NCBI RefSeq assembly: GCF_000701665.1
Contig: NZ_JNJN01000003.1
Location: forward strand, 1 to 64,000
Reading direction: 5' to 3'
DNA length: 64,000 bases
DNA from: Agathobaculum desmolans ATCC 43058
Lineage (GTDB): Bacteria; Bacillota; Clostridia; Oscillospirales; Butyricicoccaceae
Within the stretch, counting starts at the first letter, position 1, and each line of letters starts with the position of its first letter. Shown here piece after piece: positions 53,204-61,369 of this stretch. The notes below the pieces were generated by a model, which was not told where the DNA came from, ran no database searches, and saw nothing but the letters and a program-made list of their open reading frames with translations. Both the position numbers and the translations under genes were made by a program.

Positions 53204-54100
53204 ATGTACTTTACTTCCGGCAGCGACCGGGCCTTTGAACAGCTCATGCAGACGAGGCCAGGCGCAGATCATTTTGACAGCGGCGAGGCCGGAGCGCCGG
53301 AGGACTGCGGCACCTGCCGTTTCTACCGCCCGCACTGGAAGTACCAGTTTTGTGTGTATGAGGAATGTCCCTACCAGCCGGGCAAGCTCACCGCCCTTGA
53401 CGGCGCGGTGAAATTTCAAGTGAAAGGAGTGGACGACGAGATGGCAGTTTTTCGAGTGGAGAAAAACCGGGGCTACACGGTGATGTCCAACCACCACCTG
53501 CGGAACAAGGACTTGTCCCTGAAAGCCAAGGGGCTGCTGTCGCAAATGCTGTCCTTGCCGGAGGATTGGGACTTTACGCTGAAAGGCTTGTCCCTTATCA
53601 ACCGGGAGCAGATCGACGCGATCCGGGCGGCTGTCCGAGAGCTGGAACAGGCGGGCTATATCGTGCGTTCCCGTGAGCGTGACAGCCAAGGCCGCCTGCG
53701 CGGGGCGGATTACATCATTTACGAACAGCCCCAGCCTGTGCCGGATTCACCTACATTGGAAAATCCAACATTGGATAATCCAACGCAGGAAAAGCCTACG
53801 CAGGAAAAACCAACGCAATTAAATAAAGATAGATCAAGTAAAGAGAAATCAATTACAGATGGATCAAATACCGATTCCATTCCTATCCTTTCCCCTCCCT
53901 CTCCTTTGGGGGAAGAAGCGGCTGCGCCGCCGGAACGGAAAGGAACGGGAGCGAAATCACAGAGCGCCGTAGAGATTTATCGGGAGATCATCAAGGACAA
54001 CATCGAGTATGAACACCTTTGCCAGTACGCCAAGGGGATTGACCGGGATAACCGGGGCAGCCATACGCCCCATCATAACCGTTTCCCCCGTCAACGATGA
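53204..54100 (+). CDS. Replication-initiator-like HTH protein with fused Cys-rich N terminus, C-terminally truncated
   Basis: 298 residues from ATG at 53204 after AAAGGAGG. Residues 1-70 form a small Cys-rich module (CGTCRFYRPHWKYQFCVYEECPYQPG). A second ATG at 53441 with AAAGGAG begins MAVFRVEKNRGYTVMSNHHLR, the usual start of the winged-helix RepA/DUF6017 proteins of Tn1549-like elements, so this may be two genes read in one frame. The DUF6017 part begins (VEIYREIIKDNIEYEHLCQY) and then breaks off; the last 25 residues come from mobC sequence in another frame. Probably non-functional or altered. Confidence 0.65.
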   Translation: MYFTSGSDRAFEQLMQTRPGADHFDSGEAGAPEDCGTCRFYRPHWKYQFCVYEECPYQPGKLTALDGAVKFQVKGVDDEMAVFRVEKNRGYTVMSNHHLRNKDLSLKAKGLLSQMLSLPEDWDFTLKGLSLINREQIDAIRAAVRELEQAGYIVRSRERDSQGRLRGADYIIYEQPQPVPDSPTLENPTLDNPTQEKPTQEKPTQLNKDRSSKEKSITDGSNTDSIPILSPPSPLGEEAAAPPERKGTGAKSQSAVEIYREIIKDNIEYEHLCQYAKGIDRDNRGSHTPHHNRFPRQR

Positions 54101-54314
54101 GCTGCTTGCCGCTGTCGGGAAGTTGACTGCCGAATACGGCAGGATCGGCGGCAACTTAAACCAGATAGCCCGGACGCTGAACGAGTGGCACAGTCCCTAC
54201 CCGCAGCTTGCCGGGGAGGTACGGGCGGCGGTTTCCGACCTTGCTGCCCTAAAGTTTGAAGTCTTGCAGAAAGTGGGTGACGCTGTTGGCAACATTCAAA
54301 CATATCAGCTCTAA
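54009..54314 (+). pseudogene. mobC (relaxosome protein) remnant, N terminus deleted
   Basis: The frame yields a MobC-type C terminus (ELLAAVGKLTAEYGRIGGNLNQIARTLNEW) ending at 54314, overlapping the relaxase start. The N-terminal ribbon-helix-helix region is missing; upstream of about 54025 the DNA belongs to the HTH gene in a different frame. ATG at 54009 is therefore accidental. MobC normally opens oriT for the relaxase. Confidence 0.7.
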
Positions 54315-55908
54315 AAATGCCGACTATGGCGCAGCGGAAGCCTACCTCACATTTGAGCATGACGAGTTTACCATGAAGCCCACCTTTGATGAAAACGGGC
54401 GGCTGATACCGAGGGAGGATTACCGCATTTCTTCCCTTAACTGCGGGGACGAGGATTTCGCTGTTGCCTGTATGCGAGCCAATCTCCGCTATGAGAAAAA
54501 CCAAAAACGGGAAGATGTGAAAAGCCACCACTATATCATCAGCTTTGACCCACGGGACGGGACAGACAACGGCTTGACCGTAGACCGGGCGCAGGAGCTG
54601 GGCGAGCAGTTCTGTAAAGAGCATTTCCCCGGACACCAAGCCCTTGTATGCACCCACCCGGATGGGCATAACCACAGCGGCAATATCCATGTGCATATCG
54701 TCCTCAACTCCCTGCGGATTTATGAAGTCCCGCTTCTGCCCTACATGGACAGACCCGCCGATACACGGGAGGGCTGCAAGCACCGCTGCACCAACGCCGC
54801 TATGGAATATTTCAAGAGTGAAGTCATGGAGATGTGCCACCGGGAGGGGCTTTACCAAATCGACCTCTTGAACGGCAGCAAGGAACGGATAACGGAACGG
54901 GAATACTGGGCGGCAAAGAAAGGGCAACTTGCCCTTGATAAAGAGAACGCCGCCAGAGAAGCCGCAGGACAGCCGACCAAGCCCACCAAGTTTGAAACGG
55001 ACAAGGCGAAGCTGCGCCGGACGATACGGCAGGCACTTTCCCAAGCTACCAGCTTTGACGAGTTTTCTTCCCTTTTGCTGCGGGAGGGCGTGACCGTCAA
55101 GGAGAGCCGGGGGCGACTTTCCTACCTCACGCCGGACAGGACGAAGCCTATCACCGCCCGGAAGCTGGGGGACGATTTTGACAAGGCTGCTGTCCTTGCC
55201 CTGCTCACGCAGAACGCCCGCAGAGCTGCCGAACAGACCACAGCCATGCCCGAATACCCCCACACCCAAAAGGAACGCTTGCGGGAGGAAAAAGCCGCAA
55301 AAACCATCCCGGCAGACAACACTTTGCAGCGCATGGTTGACCGGGAAGCCAAGCGAGCCGAGGGCAAGGGCGTGGGCTATGACCGTTGGGCGGCAAAACA
55401 CAATCTAAAGCAAATGGCAGCTACCGTTACCGCCTATCAGCAGTACGGCTTTTCTTCCCCGGAGGAACTGGACGAAGCCTGTTCTGCCGCCTATGCCGCC
55501 ATGCGGGAAAGCCTTACGGAGCTGAAGCAGGTGGAAAAGACGCTGGACGGGAAAAAGGAGCTGCAACGGCAGGTGCTTGCCTATTCCAAGACCCGCCCTG
55601 TCCGGGACGGGCTGAAACAGCAGAAAAACGCCAAAGCAAAAGCAGCCTACCGACAGAAGCACGAAAGCGACTTTATCATAGCAGACGCAGCCGCCCGCTA
55701 TTTCAGGGAGAACGGCATTTCCAAGCTGCCGAGCTATAAAGCCCTGCAAGCAGAGATTGAAGTCCTTATCAAAGAGAAAAACAGCGGCTACAACGATTAC
55801 CGGGCAAAACGGGAGGAATACCGCCGCTTACAGACTGTCAAGAGCAATATCGACCAGATTTTACGCCGGGAGCGCAAGCCTGTGAAAAGGCAGGAACAGG
55901 AGCGATAA
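54286..55908 (+). CDS. Relaxase / mobilisation nuclease (MOBP type)
   Basis: 540 residues from TTG at 54286, giving MATFKHISSKNADYGAAEAYL, the usual relaxase N terminus; an upstream ATG at 54256 would add ten residues that belong to mobC sequence. Three-His metal motif in HPDGHNHSGNIHVHIVLNS; catalytic Tyr probably in NADYGAA or AEAYL. The long C-terminal part is helical and charged. Nicks oriT and leads DNA transfer. It appears intact, so an oriT in this region may still be mobilisable in trans. Confidence 0.88.
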   Translation: MATFKHISSKNADYGAAEAYLTFEHDEFTMKPTFDENGRLIPREDYRISSLNCGDEDFAVACMRANLRYEKNQKREDVKSHHYIISFDPRDGTDNGLTVDRAQELGEQFCKEHFPGHQALVCTHPDGHNHSGNIHVHIVLNSLRIYEVPLLPYMDRPADTREGCKHRCTNAAMEYFKSEVMEMCHREGLYQIDLLNGSKERITEREYWAAKKGQLALDKENAAREAAGQPTKPTKFETDKAKLRRTIRQALSQATSFDEFSSLLLREGVTVKESRGRLSYLTPDRTKPITARKLGDDFDKAAVLALLTQNARRAAEQTTAMPEYPHTQKERLREEKAAKTIPADNTLQRMVDREAKRAEGKGVGYDRWAAKHNLKQMAATVTAYQQYGFSSPEELDEACSAAYAAMRESLTELKQVEKTLDGKKELQRQVLAYSKTRPVRDGLKQQKNAKAKAAYRQKHESDFIIADAAARYFRENGISKLPSYKALQAEIEVLIKEKNSGYNDYRAKREEYRRLQTVKSNIDQILRRERKPVKRQEQER

Positions 55909-56092
55909 AAACCACCCCAAAATGTACCCGAACCCATACAGAACAAGGGGGCTGCCCCGTACCCTATCCGCAATACCAAAGGATTTTTTAACGGGCTTAC
56001 AGGGCAGAAAAACCCCGAAAATGATACCGAGATGATACAGAATTACCGCCGATACCGTCACACCAGCGGAAACGGCAGAAAGGAGCGCACCC

Positions 56093-56305
56093 ATGCCAAG
56101 AATGAGCAAGAAACGGCGGCTGGAATGGTCTTTTTTCCTGCGGCAAGTAAAAGTCGGAAATACCACCTGCGACCGTATCACATACAACGACCTCTGCCGG
56201 GGCTGTACCCATAGCTGCAAGCAGAGCTTCCGGGCGGTTATCATACTCTGCCCCTGCTACTACTCCAAACGCCGGAAAAAGGAGGACAGGGACAATGGCA
56301 GATAA
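56093..56305 (+). CDS. Cysteine-rich VLP-type small protein
   Basis: 70 residues from ATG at 56093 after AAAGGAG. Basic N terminus (MPRMSKKRRLEW) and closely spaced Cys residues in CDRITYNDLCRGCTHSCKQ and LCPCYYS. Such genes sit between relaxase and replisome-organiser genes in Tn1549-like elements. Function unknown. Overlaps the next start by 11 bases. Confidence 0.75.
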   Translation: MPRMSKKRRLEWSFFLRQVKVGNTTCDRITYNDLCRGCTHSCKQSFRAVIILCPCYYSKRRKKEDRDNGR

Positions 56306-57044
56306 CCGCAAGTATTACTACCTCAAGCTGAAAGAGAACTTTTTTGACAGCGACTCCATTGTGCTGCTGGAAGATATGAAAGACGGAATTTTATATTCCA
56401 ATATCCTCTTGAAGCTGTACTTAAAATCGCTGAAAAACGGCGGGAAGTTGCAGCTTGACGAGCATATCCCCTACACAGCACAGATGATAGCGACACTGAC
56501 CCGCCACCAGATAGGGACGGTTGAGAGGGCTTTAGAGATTTTCCGGCAGTTGGGGCTTGTGGAGCAGCTTGACAGCGGGGCTTTCTATATGACCGACATT
56601 GAACTGATGATAGGACAGTCCTCTACCGAAGCCGAAAGGAAACGGGCTGCAAGGCTGGAAAACAAGGCACTTTTACCGTCCCGGACAAAAGGCGGACATT
56701 TGTCTGACATTCGTCCACCAGAGATAGAGATAGAGTTAGAGAAAGAGATAAAGATAGAAAAAGAGAGAGAGGGAGAAACGGGACACCCCGCCCCCGCCGC
56801 TTATGGCAGATACAACAATGTGATACTGACCGATACAGAGCTTTCCGGGTTGAAAACAGAGCTGCCCGACAAGTGGGAGTATTATATTGACCGGCTTTCC
56901 TGCCATATCGCTTCCACCGGGAAGCAGTACCACAGCCATGCAGCCACCATTTACAAGTGGGCGCAGGAGGACGCTGCCAAAGGCAAGGCTGCCCCGAAAC
57001 AGGGCATACCCGATTATTCATGCAAGGAGGGCGAGAGCTTATGA
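56295..57044 (+). CDS. Phage replisome organiser-like protein
   Basis: 249 residues. N-terminal domain (1-120) YYYLKLKENFFDSDSIVLLEDMKDG is typical of the phage replisome organiser family, a winged-helix DNA-binding domain; the middle has a charged low-complexity stretch (EIEIELEKEIKIEKEREGE) and the C terminus resembles DnaB/DnaD-type helices. Expected to load helicase at the element's origin with the DnaC-like partner, whose gene overlaps by four bases but is broken. Confidence 0.85.
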   Translation: MADNRKYYYLKLKENFFDSDSIVLLEDMKDGILYSNILLKLYLKSLKNGGKLQLDEHIPYTAQMIATLTRHQIGTVERALEIFRQLGLVEQLDSGAFYMTDIELMIGQSSTEAERKRAARLENKALLPSRTKGGHLSDIRPPEIEIELEKEIKIEKEREGETGHPAPAAYGRYNNVILTDTELSGLKTELPDKWEYYIDRLSCHIASTGKQYHSHAATIYKWAQEDAAKGKAAPKQGIPDYSCKEGESL

Positions 57045-57499
57045 GAAACGGGATTGAAGCTATGATTACGGACATTACAGCCACTACCGCCGAAGCGGAG
57101 GACTACACAGGCGAGGACGGGCTTTTATACTGCGGCAAGTGCCATACGCCCAAAGAAGCCTATTTTTCAAAAGAAACCGCCCAATGGTTAGGGCATGACC
57201 GACACCCGACAGAGTGCGACTGCCAGCGGGCAGCCCGTGAAAAACGGGAAGCCGCTGAAAGCCGACAGAAGCACCTTGAAACAGTGGAGGACTTGAAACG
57301 CCGGGGTTTTACCGACCCTGCTATGCGGAACTGGACATTTGAGCATGACAACGGCAGAAACCCGCAGACCGCAACCGCCCGTTTTTATGTGGAGAGCTGG
57401 GAAACCATGCAGGCTGAAAATATCGGCTACCTGTTCTGGGGCGGCGTGGGGACAGGAAAAAGCGTGTCAAGGCTCTTTCCGTCATGGAAAGGAGCATGA
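57041..57499 (+). pseudogene. DnaC-like ATPase gene truncated just after Walker A
   Basis: 152 residues. The N-terminal zinc-binding part (YCGKCHTPKEAYF...ECDCQRAAREKREA) and the start of the AAA+ domain (IGYLFWGGVGTGKS) are intact. Directly after the Walker A Ser the sequence changes to VSRLFPSWKGA and stops. Walker B, sensor and Arg-finger regions are gone, so helicase loading is not expected. The break near 57468 joins dnaC to the integrase leader, removing the excisionase and regulatory genes normally found between. Confidence 0.8.
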
Positions 57500-57503
57500 C
57501 GAA

Positions 57504-58781
57504 ATGCCAAGAAAAGAACGAGATGAAAAAAGACGGGACAACAAAGGCCGCCTTTTGAAGTCTGGAGAGAGCCAGCGATCAGATGGAAGATACGCTTACA
57601 AATACATTGACACCTTTGGAGAAACCCAGTTTGTTTACTCATGGAAGTTAGTACCTACCGACAAAGTACCTGCCGGAAAGCGGCCCTGTCTTTCCCTGCG
57701 CGAGAAGATCAAGCAGATACAGAAAGACCTTGACGACGGGATAGACACCATCGGCAAGAAAATGACCGTGTGCCAGCTTTATGAAAAGTACACCCGGCAG
57801 CGCGGGAATGTGCGGAAAGGAACCCAAAAGAGCCGCCAGCAGTTGATGAAACTTCTGTCCGAAGATAAGCTGGGCGCGGCCAGCATTGACAGCGTGAAGC
57901 TGTCCGACGCGAAAGAATGGGCCTTGCGTATGCAGGAAAAGGGCGTTGCCTACAACACCATCTGCAACAGCAAGCGTTCCTTAAAGGCCATCTTTTATAT
58001 GGCAGTACAGGACGACTGCCTCCGCAAGAATCCCTTTGACTTCCAGATCAATGAGGTTATCAACGACGATACCGTACCAAAGGTGCCGCTTACCCCTACA
58101 CAGGAAAACGAGCTTTTGGACTTCATGCAGAACGATTCCGTCTATGCCAAGTATTATGACGAGGTGGTGATCCTGCTGGAAACCGGGCTTCGTATTTCCG
58201 AACTCTGCGGCCTGACGCCCGCTGACCTGAATTTTGAAAAACGCTTTGTAAATGTAGACCACCAGCTTTTGAGAAGCACCGAGGATGGCTACTATATCGA
58301 AGCGCCAAAAACAGAAAGCGGATTCCGTCAAGTGCCCATGAGCGCAGCCGCCTATGAAGCGTTTGAGCGCGTGTTGAAGAAGCGCAGGGACGGCAAGGGC
58401 ATTGAGGTTGACGGTTATAAGGATTTCCTGTTCCTGAACCGGGACGGCCTGCCCAAAACCGCCGTCAACTATGACGCCATGTTCAAGTGCCTTGCCAAGA
58501 AGTACAACAAGTGCCACAAGGAGCCGCTGCCCGATGTGATGACGCCGCACACCATGCGACATACATTCTGTACCAGAATGGCAAACGCGGGCATGAACCC
58601 CAAGGCGTTGCAGTACATCATGGGACACGCCAACATTGTAATGACGCTGAACTATTACGCCCACGCTACTTTCCATTCCGCACAGGAGGAAATGGAACGG
58701 CTGCAAGCCAAGGCAAAAACCACCGCAGAGGCCAAGCCGGAGGCTACGGCGGAAAGCGCCGAGGAAACCAAGGCGGCATAA
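57504..58781 (+). CDS. int: Tn916/Tn1549-type tyrosine integrase
   Basis: 425 residues from ATG at 57504 after AAAGGAG. N-terminal arm-binding domain (MPRKERDEKRRDNKGRLLKSGESQ), core-binding domain about 75-170, catalytic domain with Arg230 (GLRISELCGL), His349 and Arg352 (PHTMRHTFCTRM), His375 (MGHANI) and nucleophile Tyr385 (NYYAHAT). Complete and probably active. Excision would normally need Xis, which is missing here. Confidence 0.93.
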   Translation: MPRKERDEKRRDNKGRLLKSGESQRSDGRYAYKYIDTFGETQFVYSWKLVPTDKVPAGKRPCLSLREKIKQIQKDLDDGIDTIGKKMTVCQLYEKYTRQRGNVRKGTQKSRQQLMKLLSEDKLGAASIDSVKLSDAKEWALRMQEKGVAYNTICNSKRSLKAIFYMAVQDDCLRKNPFDFQINEVINDDTVPKVPLTPTQENELLDFMQNDSVYAKYYDEVVILLETGLRISELCGLTPADLNFEKRFVNVDHQLLRSTEDGYYIEAPKTESGFRQVPMSAAAYEAFERVLKKRRDGKGIEVDGYKDFLFLNRDGLPKTAVNYDAMFKCLAKKYNKCHKEPLPDVMTPHTMRHTFCTRMANAGMNPKALQYIMGHANIVMTLNYYAHATFHSAQEEMERLQAKAKTTAEAKPEATAESAEETKAA

Positions 58782-58791
58782 GTAGTACGCA

Positions 58792-58818
58792 GAATTTACT
58801 ACTGCTTTTACTACTTTT
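58792..58818 (+). repeat. TTTACTAC tandem sites, right
   Basis: Two TTTACTAC-type motifs 11 bases after the int stop, in the same orientation as the pair at 53012-53037. Confidence 0.55.
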
Positions 58819-58882
58819 GAGAGCGAAAACATGAGGGGTAATAAAAAGATTTGTGAGGTTCTTCCGATATGAAAAGTGCCGG

Positions 58883-58921
58883 AAAAGCCCGGAATGACGG
58901 GCTATACCGGCATATAAGAAC
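58883..58921 (+). repeat. Probable right attachment repeat of the element
   Basis: AAAAGCCCGGAATGACGGGC then TATACCGGCATATAAGAAC. Partner of 52971-53010. Contains a CCCGG...CCGG-type palindrome. Confidence 0.55.
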
Positions 58922-58983
58922 ATCTAAAGAGATAATTAGAAATCTATTAAATGATTATGCCTAACAGCACGGCAAAACGGTAT

Positions 58984-59448
58984 TTATCTATGGATATACA
59001 TTCTCATTATATCAGACGCATTGTCCCCTTGAACCATACATAAAAATTCCCAACCATATTTTTCATAGAAATTTGTATGGTCTGTAATTAAATAGATCGG
59101 GGTGATTCCTTTGGACTTCATATCCTTCACAACAATATCAAGTAATCGTCCCGCAATGCCTTGGCCGCGATATTCCTGTTCAGTATATACCGCGCATACA
59201 TTTGGAGCAAGGTCTTTTCTGTTATGAAAATCATTTGCAATTACGCCAAGACCGCCGACAATGCGCCCGCCGTCTAAGCAAAGATACCAACCATATTCTG
59301 TTTCATGATTGAGATAGGATTCCATACATTCAAGATAAGCTTCTTGTGGCACTTCCCATTTATCATGAAACCATGCAGATGCTTCTTCTTTTAATTTGGG
59401 TTTTTGTCTTAAAGTAACATAAGTATATTCTTTCATATTTACCTTCAC
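58984..59448 (-). CDS. GNAT-family N-acetyltransferase, AT-rich
   Basis: 154 residues. GNAT fold: CLDGGRIVGGLGVIAND (beta strands), acetyl-CoA loop EQEYRGQGIAGRLLD, and LITDHTNFYEKYGWEFL at the C-terminal end. Substrate unknown. Much more AT-rich than the genes on both sides and placed just outside the right attachment repeat, so it was probably acquired separately or marks an older boundary of an insertion. Start chosen at ATG 59448; an ATG at 59436 is also possible. Confidence 0.8.
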   Translation of the reverse strand: MKVNMKEYTYVTLRQKPKLKEEASAWFHDKWEVPQEAYLECMESYLNHETEYGWYLCLDGGRIVGGLGVIANDFHNRKDLAPNVCAVYTEQEYRGQGIAGRLLDIVVKDMKSKGITPIYLITDHTNFYEKYGWEFLCMVQGDNASDIMRMYIHR

Positions 59449-59570
59449 AATTTCCGGTTTATCTTTTAATTTATTTTATCATATTTTTCGGCTTTATCCA
59501 ATGCACGGTGAAATTAGCGGGGCAAAAAACCATCGTTCTAAAGGGTAAAAGAGGGGCTGCTTCGCCGCGC

Positions 59571-59599
59571 TTGACAAGCGCAGCGTGTATCGGTATAAT
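59571..59599 (+). promoter_or_regulatory. pth promoter
   Basis: Full consensus: TTGACA (59571-59576), 17-bp spacer, TATAAT (59594-59599). The leader of about 125 bases is GC-rich with several small stems and no clear riboswitch. Confidence 0.9.
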
Positions 59600-59730
59600 A
59601 AGGGCGCCGCGGCGGCTGGATTTGAGCGTTCACTGCTTTTCAGCGCCCCGTTTGGGCACCGGTGAGCCGCCGTTATGCAGCAGCGGCCTGTCTATCAAAT
59701 GCCTTTCAGGCAGATATTTGGAGTAAAACC

Positions 59731-60384
59731 ATGTCAGTATTTGATATTTTCAAAAAGTTAGATGAAGAAAAAGCGGCAAAGGCCGCACAGCCGATCGAGT
59801 GGCTGGTTGTCGGCTTGGGCAACCCGGGCAGCAAGTATGATAACACGCGCCATAACGCGGGATTCCGCGCACTGGAGGGTTATTGTGCCCGCACCGGACT
59901 GAAAATCGACAAAATGAAGTTCAAAGCGCTGGTGGGCGAGGGGATGCTCGGCGGCAGGCGGGTGCTGTTTGTCAAACCGCAGACGTTTATGAACCTGTCC
60001 GGCGAGGCGGTGCGCGACGCGGCGGCTTTCTATAAAATCCCGCCTGAGCGGGTCATTGTGCTGTCGGACGACGTTTCGCTGGACGTGGGTACGCTTCGCG
60101 TGCGCCCGAAGGGCTCGGCCGGCGGGCAGAACGGCCTGAAGAACATCATTTATCACCTTGGCAGCGAGGAATTTCCCCGCGTGAAGATCGGCGTGGGCAA
60201 AAAACCGCATCCGGATTATGACTTGGCAGCGTGGGTGCTCGGCAAATTCACGGCGGAGGAACAAAAGGCGATCGACCGGGCGTGCGAGGACGCGGTCAGC
60301 GCGGCGGCCTGCATCATCGCAGAGGGCTGCGCCGCAGCAGCGCAGAAGTTTAACGGAAAATGCAGAATGGAGAATGGAAAATAA
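59731..60384 (+). CDS. pth: Peptidyl-tRNA hydrolase
   Basis: 217 residues from ATG at 59731 after TTGGAG. Releases tRNA from drop-off peptidyl-tRNA. Catalytic His in NTRHNAGF, Asn-containing KPQTFMNLSGEAV and the Asp in LSDDVSLDVG; RPKGSAGGQNGLKNI and RVKIGVGKP-like RVKIGVGKKPHPD are family marks. About 20 extra residues precede the normal start (FDIFKKLDEEKAAKAAQPIE), and the last residues (KCRMENGK) derive from a short AATGGAGAATGG-type repeat. Confidence 0.95.
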   Translation: MSVFDIFKKLDEEKAAKAAQPIEWLVVGLGNPGSKYDNTRHNAGFRALEGYCARTGLKIDKMKFKALVGEGMLGGRRVLFVKPQTFMNLSGEAVRDAAAFYKIPPERVIVLSDDVSLDVGTLRVRPKGSAGGQNGLKNIIYHLGSEEFPRVKIGVGKKPHPDYDLAAWVLGKFTAEEQKAIDRACEDAVSAAACIIAEGCAAAAQKFNGKCRMENGK

Positions 60385-60430
60385 AAGAACGGCGCAGCAA
60401 TGCTCCATTTTTATTCTCAATTTTCGCCAT

Positions 60431-60474
60431 AAAAAACTGCCGCAGAACGGTTTTGGTTCTGCGGCAGTTTTTTT
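60431..60474. terminator. Terminator between pth and the barstar gene
   Basis: Stem AAAAAACTGCCGCAGAAC with GTTCTGCGGCAGTTTTTT; works in both directions. Confidence 0.9.
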
Positions 60475-60483
60475 ATGATCTTT

Positions 60484-60750
60484 TCACTCGGCGGACAGGA
60501 TGAAATGCGGATTTTCCGCCGCGGCATTGGCCAGTACGCGCAGCAGCAGTTCTCCGTAATTGCCCATGTGGACGACCAGCATTTCTGCATGGCGCAGGGT
60601 CAGGCGCGTGGGCGGCAGCGCAGTCAGCAAATCGTACAGTGCGTCCAGATTACGTCCGTAGCTTTCCGGAAAACCAAAGGTTTTGGCAAAAATATCGTGC
60701 GCCTGTGCACGGGTATACAGGGTATCCGCATCAAGCAGCAGCTCCCGCAT
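60484..60750 (-). CDS. Barstar-family ribonuclease inhibitor
   Basis: 88 residues from ATG at 60750 after GGAGG. Barstar signature FAKTFGFPESYGRNLDALYDLLTALP, with Tyr/Asp positions (YGRNLDALYD) that plug the barnase active site. Located one base from the barnase-like gene on the same strand, so the toxin and its cytoplasmic inhibitor are co-expressed, inhibitor second. Confidence 0.93.
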   Translation of the reverse strand: MRELLLDADTLYTRAQAHDIFAKTFGFPESYGRNLDALYDLLTALPPTRLTLRHAEMLVVHMGNYGELLLRVLANAAAENPHFILSAE

Positions 60751-60751
60751 G

Positions 60752-61342
60752 TCAATCCTCCACGGTCAGCAGGGTAAAGGTTTCGTAATGATCTTCGGTG
60801 TAAAAAATCAGGCCGTCATCCGAAAACACAAGGCGTTTGGCACCGCGTCCATCCGGACCGGCGTCAATATCACATTCGGTGTAGCTGCCCTCGGGCAGTG
60901 CGCCTTCGTAGTTGCCGAAATGGTCGCCGCCGATCGAGCAGCCCGGGGCGTAGGGCTCCAGCGAGCCGCCTTCCCAGCCGAGCGCCTGCGCTTCCTTTTT
61001 GGTGATGTAGTTCTGCGGCAGTGTACCATACTGTGCGAGGTACAGGGCTACGGTGTCGCGGTCGGTGTACCAGCCCTCTTCATCAAGCACGGTGTTGCCG
61101 AGCCGGATGCTTTCCCGACCGGTAACAGCGGAGCCGAGTGTTATATCATCCGCGGCAGCATTATGCTGCGCAGCGCCGGCTTCTGAGGGTGTTTCCGCCG
61201 CGGTCTGCTTGCCGCTGCTTTCAAATGTGACAACCGACGTGGGGCCGTCTGCCCCGCCGATCACACCGGTATCCGGTGTGCAGCCTGTCAGCGCGGACAG
61301 TGCCAGCAGCAGTGTCAGCCATAGGGATGTCAGTTTTTTCAT
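60752..61342 (-). CDS. Barnase-family ribonuclease exported as a lipoprotein
   Basis: 196 residues. Lipoprotein signal with lipobox ALTGC. Directly after comes TPDTGVIGGADGPTSVVTF, then a linker, then a barnase domain from about 85: DTVALYLAQYGTLPQNYITK, EAQALGWEGG, APGCSIGGDHFGN. The catalytic residues equivalent to barnase Glu73, Arg87 and His102 are all kept (TECDI, AKRLVFSDD, TEDHYETF). It should be an active secreted RNase tethered to the membrane; the barstar gene follows. Confidence 0.92.
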   Translation of the reverse strand: MKKLTSLWLTLLLALSALTGCTPDTGVIGGADGPTSVVTFESSGKQTAAETPSEAGAAQHNAAADDITLGSAVTGRESIRLGNTVLDEEGWYTDRDTVALYLAQYGTLPQNYITKKEAQALGWEGGSLEPYAPGCSIGGDHFGNYEGALPEGSYTECDIDAGPDGRGAKRLVFSDDGLIFYTEDHYETFTLLTVED

Positions 61343-61369
61343 GGTGGGTTCCTCCTCTTATTGACAGGC

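Larger units (their letters stand above)
52971..58921 (+). mobile_element. Heavily deleted Tn1549-like integrative conjugative element
   Basis: Gene order from the left is HTH/DUF6017-like protein, mobC remnant, relaxase, Cys-rich VLP protein, replisome organiser, dnaC remnant, tyrosine integrase. This matches the two ends of Tn1549/CTn elements from Firmicutes, but the whole type IV secretion, TraG, topoisomerase and regulatory core is absent. Two in-gene junctions mark the deletions: about 54025 (HTH protein into mobC) and about 57468 (dnaC into the int leader). Imperfect 40-bp direct repeats (52971-53010 and 58883-58921) bracket the unit. It cannot self-transfer; mobilisation or excision would need outside help. 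Confidence 0.8.

Noticed and set aside
53012-58818. TTTACTAC repeats as the recombination cores themselves
   Set aside because: They are arranged as tandem pairs inside the longer direct repeats and fit arm-type integrase sites better; the AAAAGCCCGG...ATATAAGAAC repeats are outermost and were taken as the attachment repeats, with moderate confidence only.
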